From the NCBI GenBank assembly GCA_002452615.1, contig DKES01000026.1, positions 1 through 18,083 of the forward strand: a DNA stretch of 18,083 bases. The letters run 5' to 3'. How positions within the stretch are numbered: position 1 is the stretch's first letter; the number at the start of each line of letters is the position of its first letter. This DNA comes from Patescibacteria group bacterium UBA6816. GTDB lineage: Bacteria > Patescibacteriota > Patescibacteriia > UBA2591 > UBA6264. Both the position numbers and the translations under genes were made by a program. Below, piece by piece: positions 1-6,779 of this stretch. The notes below the pieces were generated by a model, which saw only the letters and a program-made list of their open reading frames with translations, made no database searches and was not told the origin of the DNA.

Positions 1-28
1 TCCCTGAATTCGAGACTCAGCCTCCCAC

Positions 29-49
29 CTACGAGGTCTCGCCTCGTAG
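29..49. repeat. Perfect hairpin, 8-bp stem
   Basis: Arms CTACGAGG (29-36) and CCTCGTAG (42-49) are exact reverse complements around a 5-base loop. It lies about 65 bases upstream of the sigma-factor gene and only 4 bases from a second perfect palindrome. There is no T-tract directly after it, so it is not a convincing terminator. It may be a dispersed palindromic element or the 3' end of an upstream transcript. Confidence 0.6.
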
Positions 50-53
50 TTTC

Positions 54-81
54 CAAATGAAAAAGTTTACTTTTTCATTTG
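54..81. repeat. Perfect palindrome, 13-bp arms
   Basis: CAAATGAAAAAGT (54-66) pairs exactly with ACTTTTTCATTTG (69-81) across a TT loop. The right arm contains five T, so a terminator for an unseen upstream gene is possible. The near-zero loop resembles the other dispersed palindromes in the window more than a typical terminator loop. Confidence 0.65.
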
Positions 82-114
82 TGAAGCCCGACGGAATTTC
101 AAAACTCACCCATT

Positions 115-651
115 ATGTTCAAAATTAAAGAAAAAATCCTGATTCATCAAATTAAGAACGGGGATGAACAAGCCTTCACTATTTTTTATAATTCCTATAA
201 AGACAAAATTTATCGTTTTGTTTATTTTCGAGTTTCTCAACCAGAAAAAGCCCAAGATTTAGTCGGAGATACTTTTATTAAAATTTATGACTATATTAGA
301 CAAGGTCATGAAATTGATAATTTTCAAGCCCTTTTATATAAAATTGCCCGTAATCTAGTAATTGATTTTTATCGCACTAAACGAGAAGAAATTCCTTTAG
401 AAGACGCTCCGGAAATGATTTCTTCTGATGATTTAGAAAACGAGGTTAATAACAGGGTAAAAATAGACCAAGTAAAAAAATATTTATCCCAAGTTAAAAA
501 AGAATACCAAGAAGTGGTTCAGCTTCATTTTTTTGAAAATTTTTCTTTTTCAGAGATTGCAGAGATTATTAATCAGTCAGAAGGAAATGTCCGGGTGCGC
601 GCTTATCGAGGAATTAAGCAATTAAAAAAAGCCTTAAAAGAATTAGAATAA
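115..651 (+). CDS. ECF-type RNA polymerase sigma factor (sigma-70 family)
   Basis: This 178-residue protein has the size and two-domain plan of group 4 (ECF) sigma factors, which direct RNA polymerase to a small set of promoters. Region 2 spans about residues 8-91: the core-binding stretch around KAQDLVGDTFIKIYDY (45-60), then the -10-recognition helix around ALLYKIARNLVIDFYRTKR (72-90). A charged linker follows. Region 4 lies at about 115-175 with a helix-turn-helix at 143-174 (FSFSEIAEIINQSEGNVRVR). There is no region 1.1 or region 3. The ATG start fits the domain boundary, but no clear ribosome binding site precedes it. The gene is 40 bases upstream of a membrane protein that could be its anti-sigma partner, so the two are probably cotranscribed. 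The promoters it controls are not known; the S-layer gene downstream is one candidate. Confidence 0.9.
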   Translation: MFKIKEKILIHQIKNGDEQAFTIFYNSYKDKIYRFVYFRVSQPEKAQDLVGDTFIKIYDYIRQGHEIDNFQALLYKIARNLVIDFYRTKREEIPLEDAPEMISSDDLENEVNNRVKIDQVKKYLSQVKKEYQEVVQLHFFENFSFSEIAEIINQSEGNVRVRAYRGIKQLKKALKELE

Positions 652-691
652 AAGTGTATAAATTTAACCACTTTCTCGTCTTATTTAGTGT

Positions 692-1711
692 ATGCAACTT
701 AAAGATTTAACTCAACAATATCAATCTATTAAGTGCGACCCTGCTTTAGAGACTAAAACCCAGGAGCGGGTTTTGTCTTATTTTCAAGAAAATATTTCCG
801 AACACGTCAAAATCAATTATTATTTTAATTTAGTTTTAAAACCAGTCCTTGTTAGCGCGCTGGTTTTAGTTTTTGTTTTTAGTTCTGGATTAGGAACTAT
901 TGTCGCGGCAGAAAAGTCCATGCCCGGCACTCCTCTTTATCCTTTGAAAAAAATTGTAGAAAAAAGCCAACTTTTATTGGCTTTTAATTCTTCTCATAAA
1001 ACTGCTTTAAGAGCGGAAATGTTAAATAACCGCTTTATAGAGTTTAAAGTTTTATTTGATAAAATAGAACAAGGAGAAAATAATAAATCAAATAAAGAGT
1101 TAGATCTTTTAGCCCAAAATTTTGCCAATAATTTAAAGTCTTTAAAAGAAGAGGTTCAAAAACAAATTCCGGTTCAAGAATCAGAACCAGATTTAATTGT
1201 TCCTTTTCCTGAAGATGAGTTATTAATAATGGAAGAATATATTGAAGGGGATTTACCAGTTCAAGATAATTGGGAAGTTTTTAAAGTTGTCCCCACTTTA
1301 GAATTAGAACAACTTTTAGCCGAAACCAAAGAGCTCTTAGCAGAGCAAAACCTGGTTTTGGCTTTTGCGCGTTTACAAGAAATGGAAAAATTAGTTAAGG
1401 AGAAAGAATCTTCAAAAGAGATTTTAAAAGAAGAAGAAACAGAAGAAGATGAAAATAAAGAAGAAGAAATAATTGAACCAGATATTCCTTTAAAAGAAGA
1501 GGAAGTCAAACCAATTATGGAAAAACCAGTTTTAGATAATTTATCCGGTTCTACTGGACAAATTTCTGTGCCCGAACCCGAACCCGAACCTGAACCCGAA
1601 CCTGAACCCGAACCAGAACCAGAATCAGAACCAGAAGAACTAGATTTTGAAGTTAACACCAGAAGAGAAACAGAAGAGAACTCACCAAGCACAGGAATGA
1701 TTAGAGAATAA
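692..1711 (+). CDS. Single-pass membrane protein with DUF5667-like motif and Glu-Pro tail; probable sigma-factor partner
   Basis: The protein has a short cytoplasmic N-terminus (1-47), one transmembrane helix (about 49-72, LKPVLVSALVLVFVFSSGLG) and an outer helical region that begins with MPGTPLYPLKKIVEK (77-91). This last motif is characteristic of DUF5667. Residues 92-230 are predicted helical and charged. The C-terminal third is very acidic and contains about 10 Glu-Pro dipeptides (about 294-316), which may span a cell-wall layer. Placement directly after an ECF sigma gene, plus the cytoplasm-membrane-outside topology, matches the arrangement of anti-sigma factors. The N-terminus has no recognisable zinc-binding ZAS motif, so the anti-sigma role is inferred. 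No stretch of the protein looks enzymatic. The gap to the S-layer gene is 282 bases and has its own leader structure, so that gene is probably a separate transcript. Confidence 0.75.
   Translation: MQLKDLTQQYQSIKCDPALETKTQERVLSYFQENISEHVKINYYFNLVLKPVLVSALVLVFVFSSGLGTIVAAEKSMPGTPLYPLKKIVEKSQLLLAFNSSHKTALRAEMLNNRFIEFKVLFDKIEQGENNKSNKELDLLAQNFANNLKSLKEEVQKQIPVQESEPDLIVPFPEDELLIMEEYIEGDLPVQDNWEVFKVVPTLELEQLLAETKELLAEQNLVLAFARLQEMEKLVKEKESSKEILKEEETEEDENKEEEIIEPDIPLKEEEVKPIMEKPVLDNLSGSTGQISVPEPEPEPEPEPEPEPEPESEPEELDFEVNTRRETEENSPSTGMIRE
1571..1636 (+). repeat. Hexanucleotide repeat coding for Glu-Pro
   Basis: About eleven near-perfect copies of a 6-base unit (CCCGAA, with CCTGAA, CCAGAA and TCAGAA variants) lie in frame and encode the Pro-Glu tail of the DUF5667-like protein. 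The 5' copies are almost uniform and the 3' copies degenerate, as expected for slippage-driven expansion. It also produces a spurious Ser/Gly-rich open frame on the other strand. Confidence 0.9.
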
Positions 1712-1786
1712 TAAACAAATTCACTCTTAACAAAATATTTTAATTAATTAATTATAAATTGTACTCCCTTGGTTAATACTAATTTA

Positions 1787-1884
1787 TTCAGGTCGGATAA
1801 TTAGTTCAAGCCAACTCTGGCTAGTCCAGGGTGTTAAAGGTCGAGCTTTAGTTTAGGAAATTTTCAGGTCGGGATATCCCCTGA
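1787..1884 (+). promoter_or_regulatory. Structured 5' leader of the S-layer gene
   Basis: The whole 1712-1993 gap has no gene. Its middle carries several hairpins: 1814-1832 (ACTCTGG/CCAGGGT, 7 pairs including one G-U), an alternative overlapping one at 1809-1822 (AGCCA/TGGCT), 1835-1850 (TAAAG/CTTTA) and 1864-1884 (TCAGG/CCTGA). GGTCG occurs three times (1791, 1839, 1867), twice as TTCAGGTCGG or TCAGGTCGG. An AT-rich stretch at 1727-1758 with TTAACA and TATAAA is a weak candidate promoter, spaced too widely to be firm. I do not recognise a known riboswitch class. An mRNA-stabilising leader or a protein-binding leader is possible. Confidence 0.4.
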
Positions 1885-1993
1885 GTGTTTCTTGATACAA
1901 AGTGGAGTAAAGATATCTAACAGTAAATAATTAGTTTTAGTCAAAATTAATTTGTGGACTTAAACTTTTATTTATTGCTAAAGAGGATTATAA

Positions 1994-4900
1994 ATGAATA
2001 AACTTAAGAAATTAATTGCAATTGGGACAACTGCTTCCATGCTTTTGAGTTTTGTAGCTGTAATGCCAGTTCAAGCAGTCACTATCGCTGATGGCGATTT
2101 AGTAAAAACTGCGGACAGCTCTGCGGTCTACTATATTCAAGGCTCTAACAAGCGGGTTTTCCCTCACTATAATGTTTATCTTTCTTGGGGCTATCCAGAA
2201 GATTTTTCCACTGTGAAAACAGTGACTGCTTCTGAATTAGCTGCTTATGAAGATGCTAATCCTATGCCTTTCCGTGATGGATCACTTTTCCGTGGTACTG
2301 CTGCCAGTTTAGGCGATAAAGATGCTACGGCAGTCTTTTATGTGGAAGACGCTAAACTTCGCCCTGTTTTATCAGAGCAAGTTTATCAAGGATTATTTAG
2401 CGACCCTGATTGGGTAAGAGTTACTTGGGTTCCAGATGATTTATTGAGCAAATTTGATTATGAAATGGGCTCAGATATTACTTCATCTTCTACTCATCCT
2501 GACGGTGCTATTGTTCAATATGAAGGCGAAAGCCAAAAGTATTTAATTCAAGACGGTAAAAAACGCGCTATTTCTGACGCTGCTTTTTCCGCCAACCGTT
2601 ATAAAGAATCAATGGTTATTACCATTGAATCTAGTGAAACTTATGCTAATGGGTCAGCTATTACTGGAGTCGAATCCGGATTATTAACTCCGGGTTGGGT
2701 CGGAGAAAGTGTGGCTGCTGGTGCTTTAAGCGCGAGCTTAGTTTCAGTCGCTGGAGCTACTTTACCTGGTGGCGCTACTAATGTCTCACTTTTGTCCGTA
2801 AGATTTACTGCTGGTTCTAGTGCTGCTACTATTACAGGGTTAACCTTTAAGAGAAGTGGTATTGGAGCTTATAATGATTGGGACGCCTTGTATGTTTATG
2901 AAGGCGATACCAGAATCACTGCTTCATCTAGAAGCCTTAATTCTGATACCCATGAAGTAGAATTTCCCACGGTTTCTATTAGTGTTCCTGCTAACTCCAG
3001 TAAAACAGTTACTTTAAGAGGTGATTTAAAAGCTGGTCCTACTGCTGGTGGAGTTCACTCTTTTCAATTAAAAGCAGTGGAAACTACCGCTAGTATTTCC
3101 GGACTTCCTTTAACCGGCTCTGCTTTCACTAATGGTGCTGAAGATGTGAGTACCGTGACTGTAAGAGCTGGAGCTGCTCCTTCTAATCCTTCAGTTGGAG
3201 CTGATGCCGCTGAAGTAGCTACTTTAAAGTTAGAGGCTGGAAACCAAGATATAGAATTCAATCAGGTTGTTTTAACCATGACTGGTTCTTTGTCTCGTGG
3301 TGATATTTCCAACATTAAACTTTATCAAGAATCAACCTTATTAGCTTCTGCCGCTAGTGTTCGTTCTGACGACACTGTTACTTTAACCCTTGATTCTCCT
3401 TACAGTATTACTAATGGTCAAAACAAGACCTTTAGTATTAAAGCTGATTTAGGAGGACGGGTTAGTGAAACTTTAACTGTTAAAGTTGAGGAAAGCGGCC
3501 ATGTTTTTGCTACTGACAAACAATATGGTTATGGGGCTAAAATTACTGGTCCTGTAGTTACCCTTAATACTTTAAAACTTCAAGGTGGTTCAGTCACTAT
3601 GACTAATAATGGTCCTAGTGTAGGAAGTATTAGTAAAAATGTTGATGATGTTACTTTACTTAAATTTGCCATGACTTCTGACCGTAATCTTGAAGTTAAA
3701 AAGCTTGAAGTCAGGCTTTGTGCTAGCGCTGCTATTGATGTCAGTGTCACTGATACAATTAGTGATTTAAGAGTAAAAGATGCTGATACTGGTTCTACTC
3801 TTATGAGCAAATCCATTACTTCTCCAACTAATTGGGGAGCTGATGGTGCTAATAATATCTCTAGTGATTGTGATGACCCCACTGATTATGTTTTAACTGA
3901 TTCCTTTTATTTAACTGCTAATACCACTCGTAATCTTAAGGTTACTGTTGACCTTGGTACTGCTGCAGCTCTTGAAAATAAGAATATTAGAGCTGGGGTA
4001 AATGTTGACAGTCCTAATGTTCAATATAGTGGTACTCAAGTTTATATGAGAGATGTAGACACTGGTGATTATGTTAATCTTGCTGATGTGGTCCCTGGTA
4101 CTCTTACTGGAAAAGACCAAACCATTGAAGCTGCTTCTCTTACTGCCGCTGTTTCTTCTACCCCGGTTACTGGTTTAACCGTGGTTAAAGGAGCGAGTGA
4201 TGTAGAAGGAGTTGGAGTTAATTTAACCGCTGGTAAGGGTTCTGCCATGAAAGTCAAACAGATGCAAACCAGAGTTTATGTTAGTAGTGGGGTAGGTAAA
4301 GCAGAAACTTTCCCAGCCGCTGGTGAAGACACCACCCCTTCAGGAGAAATTATTAAGGTTTCTCTTTGGGATGGTTCTACTAAGCTTAGCGAAAAAACCT
4401 TAACCAACACTTCAGCTACTCATGATTATGGTTTAGCCACTTTTGACAATTTTGAAGTGAATATTGCCGCAGGTGCGACCAAAAAATTAGTCGTTAAATT
4501 TGATGTGAGTTCTGAATCAACAGCTGCTTTTGTTGCTGTTGGTATTCCTGCTAGTGGTTATAGTGTTTATGACTCAGATGATAATTCTGTTGATGCAACT
4601 GGTGATATTAACTTAGTTACCGTTGGTTCAAGGCCAGATCGCTATGTTATTGTGAGTACTTCTGGCAATATTACTATTGCCCAGGACGCCTCTACACCTG
4701 ATTCTGACATTGTTTTAGCTGGTTCTGAAAACGTGGTTATGTCCAAAGTTAAATTCTCTGCAGTTCAAGAAGATTGGACTGTTCAAGAATTAACCATTGG
4801 TTTATCTGGTGATGAAGGAACCGTGGAAGAAGTAGGTATTGAATATGTTTCTGATTCTTCAACCGTAACCACCACCGGTCAGGTTTCTAACAATGAAGCT

Positions 4901-5761
4901 TCTTTTACTGGTATGAGTTGGGTTATTCCTAAAGATTCTGAAAAAGTGTTAACTATTAAAGCGACCTTAGCTGATATTGATCCTAATATTGCGACTACTG
5001 GTAGTTCACTTGTCTTTGGAGTTGCCTGTGGAACCGCTAATAATTGTAAAATTGTTGGCGAATCAGGTGAAACTAAAGGAACAGACGCTTCATTAGGTAA
5101 TCATAATGGTAATACCATGTATTTAAGAAAGAGTCGTCCTACAGTCGCTAGTGCTGCTTTACCATCCAGTACTTTAATTAATGGCACCAATGTCATTAAT
5201 AAATTTACTGTCACCGCTGATTCAGCTGGTGAAATTACCTTAAAGAAATTAAGTTGGGATGTTAATGTTAACTCTGCTGGTGGGCAAGGCTTATCCTTTA
5301 CTACTTGGAAATTGTATAAGGATAGTTCAAGCACTGAGATTGCTGGTGTGTTCTCTGATGGTTCCACCACTAGTGCTGCTGGTGCAGTGCCATTAGCACA
5401 TAATGCTTCATCTCAATTATTAGTCTTTGAACCAACTAGTGAGATTTCTGTTCCTGCAGGAACCACTGCTACCTTTACTTTAAAGGCTAATGCCACTAAT
5501 GTGGTTAAAGATGATGCTTCTATTTCTACCAGTTTAAGAAATAGTAATGATACTTCTAGTTTAACTGGTGGTTTATCTGACCATGCGACTCAATTAGTCC
5601 AAATTGATGATGGTAGCACTCAATCTCAAGTAGATTTCCTCTGGTCTGATCGCGCTCGTGGTATTAGTCATACTGACTCTTATCAGGTTCTTGCTAAGGA
5701 TTGGACCAATGGTTACTTGATTGATGTCTTACCAACTGATTCAGTTTCAGTTTCTTACTAA
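1994..5761 (+). CDS. S-layer-like secreted surface protein
   Basis: A 1255-residue exported protein, likely the main surface-layer protein. A signal peptide occupies residues 1-28 (KKL, hydrophobic core, cleavage near VQA-VT). Residues about 34-230 hold three copies of a roughly 60-residue module with the pattern VYYI...KRVF...G...V..V...EL..Y. The same module occurs in the protein at 15024-16448. From about 235 to the end it is a run of Thr/Ser/Gly/Val-rich beta-sandwich units, each ending in stretches such as PANSSKTVTLRGDLK (about 335-349), and looks like stacked Ig-like domains. There are only a few cysteines, no enzyme motif and no C-terminal anchor. AAGAGG lies 7 bases before the ATG as a modest ribosome binding site. 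Codons are richer in GCT, GGT and ACT than in neighbouring genes, which fits high expression. A structured leader precedes it and a strong terminator follows, so it is probably monocistronic. Confidence 0.8.
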   Translation: MNKLKKLIAIGTTASMLLSFVAVMPVQAVTIADGDLVKTADSSAVYYIQGSNKRVFPHYNVYLSWGYPEDFSTVKTVTASELAAYEDANPMPFRDGSLFRGTAASLGDKDATAVFYVEDAKLRPVLSEQVYQGLFSDPDWVRVTWVPDDLLSKFDYEMGSDITSSSTHPDGAIVQYEGESQKYLIQDGKKRAISDAAFSANRYKESMVITIESSETYANGSAITGVESGLLTPGWVGESVAAGALSASLVSVAGATLPGGATNVSLLSVRFTAGSSAATITGLTFKRSGIGAYNDWDALYVYEGDTRITASSRSLNSDTHEVEFPTVSISVPANSSKTVTLRGDLKAGPTAGGVHSFQLKAVETTASISGLPLTGSAFTNGAEDVSTVTVRAGAAPSNPSVGADAAEVATLKLEAGNQDIEFNQVVLTMTGSLSRGDISNIKLYQESTLLASAASVRSDDTVTLTLDSPYSITNGQNKTFSIKADLGGRVSETLTVKVEESGHVFATDKQYGYGAKITGPVVTLNTLKLQGGSVTMTNNGPSVGSISKNVDDVTLLKFAMTSDRNLEVKKLEVRLCASAAIDVSVTDTISDLRVKDADTGSTLMSKSITSPTNWGADGANNISSDCDDPTDYVLTDSFYLTANTTRNLKVTVDLGTAAALENKNIRAGVNVDSPNVQYSGTQVYMRDVDTGDYVNLADVVPGTLTGKDQTIEAASLTAAVSSTPVTGLTVVKGASDVEGVGVNLTAGKGSAMKVKQMQTRVYVSSGVGKAETFPAAGEDTTPSGEIIKVSLWDGSTKLSEKTLTNTSATHDYGLATFDNFEVNIAAGATKKLVVKFDVSSESTAAFVAVGIPASGYSVYDSDDNSVDATGDINLVTVGSRPDRYVIVSTSGNITIAQDASTPDSDIVLAGSENVVMSKVKFSAVQEDWTVQELTIGLSGDEGTVEEVGIEYVSDSSTVTTTGQVSNNEASFTGMSWVIPKDSEKVLTIKATLADIDPNIATTGSSLVFGVACGTANNCKIVGESGETKGTDASLGNHNGNTMYLRKSRPTVASAALPSSTLINGTNVINKFTVTADSAGEITLKKLSWDVNVNSAGGQGLSFTTWKLYKDSSSTEIAGVFSDGSTTSAAGAVPLAHNASSQLLVFEPTSEISVPAGTTATFTLKANATNVVKDDASISTSLRNSNDTSSLTGGLSDHATQLVQIDDGSTQSQVDFLWSDRARGISHTDSYQVLAKDWTNGYLIDVLPTDSVSVSY

Positions 5762-5774
5762 CTAGAAACAGTGT

Positions 5775-5801
5775 TTAATCAGTGCACTTAAAACTGATTA
5801 A
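5775..5801 (+). other. 3'-UTR hairpin after the S-layer gene
   Basis: TTAATCAGT (5775-5783) pairs with ACTGATTAA (5793-5801), nine base pairs with a 9-base loop, 13 bases after the stop codon. It has no T-tract. It sits ahead of the true terminator and could stabilise the mRNA 3' end. Confidence 0.4.
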
Positions 5802-5836
5802 CAGGTTAGGGGTATAATAAAAATATCCACTAACCC

Positions 5837-5870
5837 CAAAGCCCCGGGCTTCGCCCGGGGCTTTGTTATT
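5837..5870 (+). terminator. Strong intrinsic terminator of the S-layer gene
   Basis: A 13-bp perfect stem, CAAAGCCCCGGGC (5837-5849) with GCCCGGGGCTTTG (5853-5865), closes on a UUC loop and is followed by TTATTTTCTTT. It is by far the most GC-rich element in the region. It ends the S-layer transcript 76 bases after the stop codon and insulates the transposase gene downstream. Confidence 0.9.
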
Positions 5871-5883
5871 TTCTTTGTGAACC

Positions 5884-5914
5884 AAAAACTTGGGAACTGA
5901 GTTCCCAAGTTTTT
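5884..5914. repeat. 31-base palindrome (15+1+15) upstream of the transposase, G centre
   Basis: AAAAACTTGGGAACT (5884-5898), centre G at 5899, and the exact complement AGTTCCCAAGTTTTT (5900-5914). The inner 21 bases equal the palindrome inside the truncated copy (14917-14937). They are the reverse complement of the one inside the intact gene (6125-6145). Its right arm overlaps the expected -35 position of the transposase promoter, so binding there could repress transcription. It is a candidate target hairpin for the transposase. Confidence 0.85.
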
Positions 5915-5930
5915 AAAAAAGTGTTATAAT
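5902..5930 (+). promoter_or_regulatory. Probable promoter of the transposase gene, nearly leaderless
   Basis: A perfect TATAAT (5925-5930) stands 8 bases before the ATG. A weak -35, TTCCCA (5902-5907), lies 17 bases upstream inside the right arm of the 31-base palindrome. The expected transcription start falls within about two bases of the start codon, giving an essentially leaderless mRNA. Confidence 0.5.
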
Positions 5931-5938
5931 ATATAGGT

Positions 5939-6610
5939 ATGAGAAAAGTTAAATTCGTTAATGACCAATATTATCATATTTATAACCGCGGAGTAGATAA
6001 ACGGACAATTTTTCAAGACATAGATGACTTAAAGCGGTTTTATCAGAGTATGCAAGAGTTTAACATTCTTGAACCAATTGGCAGTATTTATGAAAATTCC
6101 TTTTTAAAAAGAAAAGAAGAACAACTTGGGAACTCAGTTCCCAAGTTGTTGATAAAAGATAAATTAGTGGAATTTATTTGCTATAATTTATTACCAAATC
6201 ATTATCATTTTAGTTTGAAACAATTAAAGGATAAGGGAATTCAAAAATTTATGCACAAACTTAGTCTCGGTTATACAAATTATTTCAATAAAAAACATAA
6301 AAGGAGTGGGTCTTTATTCCAGGGTCGTTTTAAGGCGGTTTATGTAAAATCTAATGAACAATTATTACACTTAAGCGTTTATATTAATTTAAACCATCAA
6401 GTCCATAATTTAGAAAAGTTTGGTGGCTCAGCCACCAAACTTTTTAAGGGGAGTTGGGGAGAGTATGTTAAGGGTGAAAAAGGAATTTGTGAGAAAGATA
6501 TTGTTTTACACCAATTTGGTAAATCAAGTGATTATAAAAAATTCGCTGAGGACTCTTTAAAAAGAATTAAAGAAAATAAAGAGATTAAAAAATTACTATT
6601 AGAATATTAG
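5939..6610 (+). CDS. REP-associated tyrosine transposase (RAYT; Y1/HUH single-strand transposase)
   Basis: This family cuts and joins single-stranded DNA at hairpins through a 5'-phosphotyrosine link. The N-terminus carries the signature YYHIYNRGVDKRTIF (11-25). The metal-binding HUH-type motif is PNHYHFSL (86-93, H88 and H90). Catalytic-tyrosine candidates Y112 and Y115 lie in GYTNYFNKKHKRSGSLFQGR (111-130), the typical Y1 helix followed by SGxLFQGRFK. A YINLNHQVHNL stretch (148-158) fits the family C-terminal pattern. At 223 residues it is of usual length. Two segments break the family pattern: residues about 61-71 (EQLGNSVPKLL) and about 159-169 (EKFGGSATKLF). Each is encoded by a 31-base palindrome read in frame, and each falls where related proteins have loops. 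The gene appears intact. No TnpB-like gene accompanies it, as usual for RAYTs. More palindromes lie upstream and downstream. Confidence 0.9.
   Translation: MRKVKFVNDQYYHIYNRGVDKRTIFQDIDDLKRFYQSMQEFNILEPIGSIYENSFLKRKEEQLGNSVPKLLIKDKLVEFICYNLLPNHYHFSLKQLKDKGIQKFMHKLSLGYTNYFNKKHKRSGSLFQGRFKAVYVKSNEQLLHLSVYINLNHQVHNLEKFGGSATKLFKGSWGEYVKGEKGICEKDIVLHQFGKSSDYKKFAEDSLKRIKENKEIKKLLLEY
6120..6150. repeat. 31-base palindrome inside the transposase ORF, C centre
   Basis: AACAACTTGGGAACT (6120-6134), centre C (6135), and the exact complement through 6150. Read in frame it gives QLGNSVPKLL with no stop. Apart from the centre base the 31 bases are identical to those at 14912-14942; with C at the centre it is the flipped orientation of that palindrome. 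Confidence 0.9.
6414..6444. repeat. Second 31-base palindrome inside the transposase ORF, C centre
   Basis: AAAAGTTTGGTGGCT (6414-6428), centre C (6429), and the exact complement (6430-6444). It has the same 15+1+15 geometry and the same reading frame as the first, giving KFGGSATKLF. It shares the frame TTGGnnnCTCAGnnnCCAA with the first, but the nnn arms differ and stay complementary (GAA/TTC there, TGG/CCA here). Confidence 0.9.
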
Positions 6611-6615
6611 AAAAG

Positions 6616-6626
6616 GGGACTGTCCC
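6616..6626. repeat. 11-base odd palindrome GGGACTGTCCC
   Basis: GGGAC and GTCCC around a single T, immediately after the transposase stop codon. It has the same one-base-centre form as GGGTCAGACCC at 18061-18071, although the sequences differ. Confidence 0.6.
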
Positions 6627-6644
6627 TAAAATGATGCTCAGAAA

Positions 6645-6661
6645 CCCCTTATTTAAGAGGG
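6645..6661. repeat. Imperfect hairpin
   Basis: CCC-CTTA (6645-6651) pairs with TAAG-GGG (6654-6657 and 6659-6661) around a TT loop with one bulged A (6658). It is probably a degraded palindromic element. No terminator T-tract follows. Confidence 0.4.
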
Positions 6662-6703
6662 GCTTAGGACGAAAAATCAGATTTAGACAAATATCGACTA
6701 CTT

Positions 6704-6724
6704 TACACAGGTTGAACCTGTGTA
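6704..6724. repeat. 21-base palindrome, CACAGGT family
   Basis: TACACAGGTT (6704-6713), centre G, and AACCTGTGTA (6715-6724). The 7-base arms CACAGGT/ACCTGTG around TGA are shared with the palindrome 43 bases downstream, whose core is GTG. It is followed by TTTTTT (6725-6730), so it could also act as a weak terminator for the transposase transcript. Confidence 0.75.
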
Positions 6725-6746
6725 TTTTTTAATATTTTAATTATCC

Positions 6747-6779
6747 AAACTTCTCACAGGTGTGACCTGTGAGAAGTTT
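6747..6779. repeat. 33-base palindrome, CACAGGT family
   Basis: AAACTTCTCACAGGT (6747-6761), core GTG, and the exact complement (6765-6779). It has 15-base arms like the palindromes in the transposase gene, but a different sequence and a 3-base core. A run of T (6777-6781) follows, so a terminator role is also possible. Confidence 0.8.

Noticed and set aside
1261..1692. Minus-strand open frame rich in Ser and Gly
   Set aside because: It is the antisense shadow of the Glu-Pro repeat of the DUF5667-like gene; low-complexity, with no start signals.
3064..5370. Several minus-strand open frames of 60-100 codons within the S-layer gene
   Set aside because: Antisense shadows of a low-complexity, Thr/Ser/Ala-rich gene; no ribosome binding sites or recognisable domains.
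5813..5818. TATAAT before the S-layer terminator
   Set aside because: It sits between the stop codon and the terminator with no gene or good -35; probably fortuitous AT-rich sequence.
5939..6610. IS200/IS605-type element with TnpB
   Set aside because: No TnpB gene is present, and the YHIYNRG plus SGSLFQGR motifs fit the RAYT branch better.
5884..6779. CRISPR array
   Set aside because: The palindromes are unevenly spaced, differ in sequence, and lie partly inside a gene; no regular repeat-spacer pattern and no cas genes.
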